Shown in pieces: positions 60,523 to 64,000 of a stretch of 64,000 bases of DNA. The position numbers were made by a program, and so were the translations under genes. Origin of the DNA: Gemmatimonadaceae bacterium (GTDB lineage Bacteria > Gemmatimonadota > Gemmatimonadetes > Gemmatimonadales > Gemmatimonadaceae); NCBI GenBank assembly GCA_040882285.1, contig JBBEBQ010000005.1:241681-305680 (forward strand), written 5' to 3'. How positions within the stretch are numbered: the stretch's first letter is position 1; each line of letters starts with the position of its first letter. A model generated the notes under the pieces. That model searched no databases, had not been told where the DNA came from, and saw nothing but the letters and a program-made list of their open reading frames with translations.

Positions 60523-61679
60523 CCGGACCGGAGCTGGACCGGCCCCGCGGCCTCGCGACGCTGGCCATCCACGGCGACACCAAGCGGCGTGAGGCGGACT
60601 CGCCCGTGGGCGAGCCGCTCGTGCAGTCCGTCAACTACGTGCAGGACTTCGGCACGGAGTCGCTCAAGTACGCGCGTTACGGCAACACGCCGAACATCCA
60701 GTCGCTGGAGCGCACGCTGGCGCTGCTCGACGGCGCGGAAGCGGCGGTGGTCACGTCCAGCGGGATGGGCGCCACGGCCTGCGCGATGCTGGCGCTGCTC
60801 CGCCCCGGCGATCACCTCCTCGCAAGCGCCTGGATCTACGGCGGGACCCACCATCTCTTCACCACCGAGCTGCGCGGGCTCGGCATCGAGGTCACGCTGG
60901 TGGATCCGTCCGACCCGCGCGTGTGGCGGAAGGAAGCGCGGCCGGAGACGCGCGCCATCTTCCTCGAGACGCCCGTCAATCCGACGTGCCGCGTCATCGA
61001 CCTCGCGCCGATCCGCGGCTACACCAACGCGCAGGGGATTGCGCTGGTGATCGACTCGACGTTCGCGAGCCCGATCAACTTCCGGCCGCTCGAGCACGGC
61101 GCCGACGTGGTCATCCATTCGACCACCAAGTACCTCAACGGCCACCACGACGTGCTCGGCGGGGTCGTGCTCGGCTCCGCGTCGTTCGTCGACGAGGTTC
61201 GCGACAAGGTGAAGTACTGGGGCCAGGCGCCGGACCCGTTCGCGTGCTGGCTGCTCTCGCGCGGCCTCAAGACGCTGGGCGTGCGCGTGCGGCAGCAGAA
61301 CGAGAGCGCGCTGCAAGTCGCGCGCTGGGCCGAAAAGCAGCGCGCGATCTCGGCGGTGCACTATCCCGGGCTCGAGTCGCACCCCGATCACGAGATCGCG
61401 CGCGCGATTCTGTCGGGGTTCGGCGGGATGCTCGCGATCGAGCTGGCCGGCGGCGCGCCCGCGGCGGACGCGTTCCTCCGCAAGCTCAAGCTGTTCACCC
61501 ACGCGGCCAGCCTCGGCGGCGTCGATTCGCTGGTCATCGAGCCGCGCTTCTCGTCGCACGCGCGCATGACGCCCGAGGAGCGCGCCGAGATGGGTATCCC
61601 GGACGGATTCGTCCGGCTGAGCATCGGCGTCGAGGACGTCGAGGACCTGATCACGGATCTCGCTCAGGCGCTTTCCTGA
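60519..61679 (+). CDS. Cys/Met metabolism PLP enzyme (cystathionine synthase/lyase type)
   Basis: About 386 residues. The PLP lysine lies in STTKYLNGH; other family blocks are SSGMGATACAMLALL, YGGTHHLF, ETPVNPTCRVIDL, DSTFASPINFRPLEHGAD. Homology begins at LATLAIHGDTK, which is upstream of the first GTG (60606), so the real start is earlier. The only in-frame codon that fits is CTG at 60519, overlapping the previous stop as CTGA. Substrate (gamma-synthase, gamma- or beta-lyase) is not resolved. Confidence 0.82.
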   Translation: MTGPELDRPRGLATLAIHGDTKRREADSPVGEPLVQSVNYVQDFGTESLKYARYGNTPNIQSLERTLALLDGAEAAVVTSSGMGATACAMLALLRPGDHLLASAWIYGGTHHLFTTELRGLGIEVTLVDPSDPRVWRKEARPETRAIFLETPVNPTCRVIDLAPIRGYTNAQGIALVIDSTFASPINFRPLEHGADVVIHSTTKYLNGHHDVLGGVVLGSASFVDEVRDKVKYWGQAPDPFACWLLSRGLKTLGVRVRQQNESALQVARWAEKQRAISAVHYPGLESHPDHEIARAILSGFGGMLAIELAGGAPAADAFLRKLKLFTHAASLGGVDSLVIEPRFSSHARMTPEERAEMGIPDGFVRLSIGVEDVEDLITDLAQALS

Positions 61680-62378
61680 ATGATCAGGTTTCAGGGCGTC
61701 GGCAAGGAATACCCACGCACCGGCATCGCGCTCAGCCACATCACTTTCCACGTGCGGAAGGGGGAGTTCGCGTTTCTCACGGGGCCGAGCGGCTCGGGCA
61801 AGTCCACGATCCTCAAGCTGGCGTACATGGAGGAGAAGCTCAGCCACGGTGACGTGCGCGTGAGCGGCCTGAGCGCGCGGGGAGCGTCGCGCCGCGAGAT
61901 CGCCAAGCTGCGCCGCAAGCTCGGGATAGTGTTCCAGGACTTCCGCCTGCTGGAGGATCGCAACGCCGAAGCGAACGTCGCGTTCGCGCTGGAGGTCACC
62001 GACACGCCGAAAGCCGCGATCCAGCCGCGCGTGCACCGCGTGCTGGCGCAGGTGGGACTGGCATCGAAGGCCACTTCGTTTCCGCGCGAGCTGTCCGGCG
62101 GCGAGCAGCAGCGCGTCGCGATCGCGCGCGCGCTGGTCAACGATCCGTTCGTGCTGATCGCCGACGAGCCGACGGGAAATCTGGACGACCGCGCGACGCG
62201 CGGAATCTTTCAGTTGCTGCGCGACATCAACTCGACCGGCACCGCCGTCCTCATGGCGACGCACGACCTCGAACTGGTGCGGCGGACCGATTATCGCGTG
62301 ATCGAGCTGAACCACGGACGCATCGTGTACGACTCGGCCGAGCCCCCGCCGACTGAAGCGGCCGGAGGCGCGCCGTGA
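61680..62378 (+). CDS. ftsE: Cell-division ABC ATPase FtsE
   Basis: 232 residues. GPSGSGKST at about 35-43, FQDFRLLEDRN after the Q loop, LSGGEQQRVAIARAL, LIADEPTGNLD, and the switch His in ATHDLEL. The start MIRFQGVGKEYP follows directly after the PLP enzyme stop. It works with FtsX (GTG overlap) to activate cell-wall hydrolases at the septum. Confidence 0.92.
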   Translation: MIRFQGVGKEYPRTGIALSHITFHVRKGEFAFLTGPSGSGKSTILKLAYMEEKLSHGDVRVSGLSARGASRREIAKLRRKLGIVFQDFRLLEDRNAEANVAFALEVTDTPKAAIQPRVHRVLAQVGLASKATSFPRELSGGEQQRVAIARALVNDPFVLIADEPTGNLDDRATRGIFQLLRDINSTGTAVLMATHDLELVRRTDYRVIELNHGRIVYDSAEPPPTEAAGGAP

Positions 62379-63223
62379 GGCTCGCGACGCGCGAGGCGTT
62401 CACCGGCTTCCGGAAATCGCCGCTGCTGAGCGTGCTCGGCATCGTCACGATCGCGTTCTCGCTGTTCGCCTTCGGGCTGTTCGCGCTGGTGGCGCTGAAT
62501 ATCCGCAACGCGCTGCAGGCGGTCGAGGAGCGGGTCGAGATCCGTGCGTTTGTCGCCGACGGGACGTCGCCGGAAGCCATCGCGACCGCGATGGGCGACA
62601 TCGGCTCGTTTCCGGAGGTGCAGCAGGTCACCTACGTGTCGCCGGATGACGCGCTGGTGCGCGCCAAGGAGGAGCTGCGCGAGTTCAGCGACGTGTTCGA
62701 GAGCGGCTTCCTCCCCGGATCGATGGACATCCGCCTGCGCCCCGGGTTCCGGGACCCGGCGACGGTGAAGTCGGTGGCCGACCGGGCCGGCACGTACGAG
62801 TTCGTCGACGACGTCCGCTACGGCCAGGAGTGGGTCGAGAAGCTGTACCGGCTGCGCACGCTGGCGACGTTCGCGGGGCTCGCGCTCGGCGCGGCGTTCG
62901 CGCTCGTGGCCGTGATCATCATCGGCGCGACGATACGCACGGCCGTGCTCGCGCGCAGCCGCGAGATCGCGATCATGCGGCTCGTCGGCGCGACCGACGG
63001 ATTCGTGCGCATGCCCTTCCTCATCGACGGGTTCGTGAAGGGAGTGCTCGGCGGCCTGCTGGCGCTGGGCATGACGTGGTTCGCCGCCCAGACGATCACC
63101 CGCCACATGATTCAGACGGAGTTCTTCGACGCGCGCGTGGCGGCCGTCGGCGTGATCGCCGGCGCGCTCATCGGATTGCTGGGGAGCCTCTTCTCGGTAG
63201 GCCGGCACCTGAACGAGGTATGA
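62375..63223 (+). CDS. ftsX: Cell-division permease FtsX
   Basis: 282 residues, GTG start. Four spans (about 20-45, 170-195, 220-240, 250-270) around a large extracytoplasmic loop of about 125 residues (VEERVEIRAFVADGTS ... VEKLYRLRTLATF). It controls an amidase activator outside the membrane; the next gene encodes such a protein. Confidence 0.9.
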   Translation: MRLATREAFTGFRKSPLLSVLGIVTIAFSLFAFGLFALVALNIRNALQAVEERVEIRAFVADGTSPEAIATAMGDIGSFPEVQQVTYVSPDDALVRAKEELREFSDVFESGFLPGSMDIRLRPGFRDPATVKSVADRAGTYEFVDDVRYGQEWVEKLYRLRTLATFAGLALGAAFALVAVIIIGATIRTAVLARSREIAIMRLVGATDGFVRMPFLIDGFVKGVLGGLLALGMTWFAAQTITRHMIQTEFFDARVAAVGVIAGALIGLLGSLFSVGRHLNEV

Positions 63224-64000
63224 AGCGCTGTTGGCTGTTGGCTGTTGGCTGTTGGCTTTCCGTCGGCGCGGCAACGGCGGTCCACGCCCAACAACAGCCG
63301 CAGACCACCGAGGCGCGGCTCAGGGCGCAGCGGGACGAGCTGGAGCGGGTACGCCGCGAGCGCGAGGAGCTGCAGCGGCGGATTGCCGGGCTCCAGCGCA
63401 CCGCGCACAACCTCACGGACGAAGTCCAGCTCCTCACGCGGCAGCGCGAGGCCACCAGGCGCGTCGTGCAGTCGCTCGACCGGCAGCTCATCGCGATCAC
63501 CGAGGAGGTCCGGACCACCACCACCAACCTCGTGCGGGCCGAGGACGAGGCGGCGATCAAGCACGCCATCCTTCGCAAGCGTGTGGCGGACATTTACAAG
63601 CGCGGCCCGCTGTTCACGGCGGAAGTCCTGCTCTCCGCGCAGTCGTTCGGGGACTTGATCGCGCGCTACAAGTACCTGCACCTCCTCGCGCAGCGCGATC
63701 GCGCGCTGGTGCGCCGCGTGGACGACCTGCAGCGGCGCATCAGGGACAACCGCGCGCAGCTGGTGCGGCTCCAGGGCGACGTGCGCCAGAACATGCTGGA
63801 CAAGGCCGACGAGGAGCAGCGGATCGCCGGGCTGCAGGAGCGCGAGCGGCAGGCGCTGCGGAACGTGCAGGCGGACACGCGCCGCACGAGGCAGCGCCTC
63901 GCCGAGCTCGAGCGGACTGCGCGCCGCCTGACGAGCGTCATCGAGAACTTCGAGGCGGAGCGCCGGCGGGCGGCGGCGCGGACGGGCGCGACACGCGCGC
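63220..64000 (+). CDS. EnvC-like coiled-coil murein hydrolase activator (3' end missing)
   Basis: The frame is open from the ATG at 63220 (ATGA overlap with ftsX) to the window end, 260 codons without a stop. A signal peptide (KRCWLLAVGCWLSVGAATAV, then HA before the predicted cut) is encoded by a TTGGCTG heptamer array. Then comes a long coiled coil with RVADIYKRGPLFTAEVLLSA and FGDLIARYKYLHLLAQRDR, the EnvC-type pattern. The C-terminal M23 domain, if present, lies outside. Together with FtsE and FtsX it would form the septal hydrolase-activating complex. Confidence 0.85.
   Translation, partial: MKRCWLLAVGCWLSVGAATAVHAQQQPQTTEARLRAQRDELERVRREREELQRRIAGLQRTAHNLTDEVQLLTRQREATRRVVQSLDRQLIAITEEVRTTTTNLVRAEDEAAIKHAILRKRVADIYKRGPLFTAEVLLSAQSFGDLIARYKYLHLLAQRDRALVRRVDDLQRRIRDNRAQLVRLQGDVRQNMLDKADEEQRIAGLQERERQALRNVQADTRRTRQRLAELERTARRLTSVIENFEAERRRAAARTGATRA
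63227..63258. repeat. Heptamer array encoding the signal peptide, TTGGCTG type
   Basis: GCTG plus three TTGGCTG and TTGGCTT. In this frame three units code for a 7-residue hydrophobic cycle (WLLAVGC), so the array itself forms the h-region of the signal peptide. Confidence 0.9.

Overview
The window looks like a contig from a GC-rich, Gram-negative bacterium, most probably Gemmatimonadota. I base this on the secreted TonB-plug and carboxypeptidase-regulatory proteins, a Ser/Thr kinase fused to TPR repeats, an elongation factor P with a PGN tip, and the overall codon style. No rRNA or marker phylogeny is available, so the phylum is an inference. The window has two parts that meet at a tRNA gene.

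Bases 1 to about 15,920 are the right-hand part of an integrated temperate phage or phage-like element; its left end lies outside the window. In order it carries the end of a tail-fibre-like protein and small virion-side genes (1-1541), a lysis cassette (1764-3482: small membrane proteins, an M15 endopeptidase, a spanin-like protein), two small zinc proteins, and a leftward cargo block (4076-7350: two membrane proteins, an exported Ada-like cysteine protein, a small helical protein, an exported TonB-C protein and a solitary HsdR_N nuclease). A repressor/cro-type switch at 7447-8313 has repeated CCTAGG operators. A tightly overlapping rightward early operon (8317-14390) includes RecT, a ParB-like protein and a run of very small cysteine-rich proteins. 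A tyrosine integrase ends 2 bp from a tRNA-Thr(CGT). A second, broken copy of that tRNA about 190 bp further on shares a 40-bp core centred on the anticodon arm, and I read it as the probable right attachment site.

Bases 15,930-64,000 are host chromosome. A leftward tRNA cluster (Leu, Asp, Glu, Glu, Trp, His) is followed by efp, a small lipoprotein gene, a TonB-plug protein, the tesA/ybbA/ybbP group, infA, phhA, msrB and a NagB-LmbE fusion. Next come a serine hydrolase, htpX, two small exported proteins, doxX/marR, a pseudogene scrap of PEP carboxylase, tRNA-Ile, an M14 carboxypeptidase, a poly-aspartate protein and typA. Further right are a bicupin, two tandem membrane coiled-coil paralogues, the TPR kinase, a CDF metal transporter and a CBS/CorC protein. 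A leftward mfd - PpiC lipoprotein - surA - pdxA operon follows. The last 10 kb (53,858 to the edge) is one rightward series of touching genes: lepA, a family 9 glycosyltransferase, a ROK kinase, a PfkB kinase, two STAS-type regulators, a small unknown, a Met/Cys PLP enzyme, ftsE, ftsX and an EnvC-like protein.

The most unusual signal is a dispersed system of short tandem arrays, all with a 7-bp period but with several different unit sequences (TGACTAG, TTGGCTG, CTATTGG, AGCTAGC, GCTGCGT and variants). They sit between host genes, are absent from the phage part, and often supply stop codons. In two places they have been built into proteins: a linker and tail in the glycosyltransferase, and the signal peptide of the EnvC-like protein. 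Two genes of the four-helix-bundle (S23/IVP) family are flanked by inverted repeats, one of them by a 37-bp pair matching at 34 of 37 positions, which looks like a small mobile unit.
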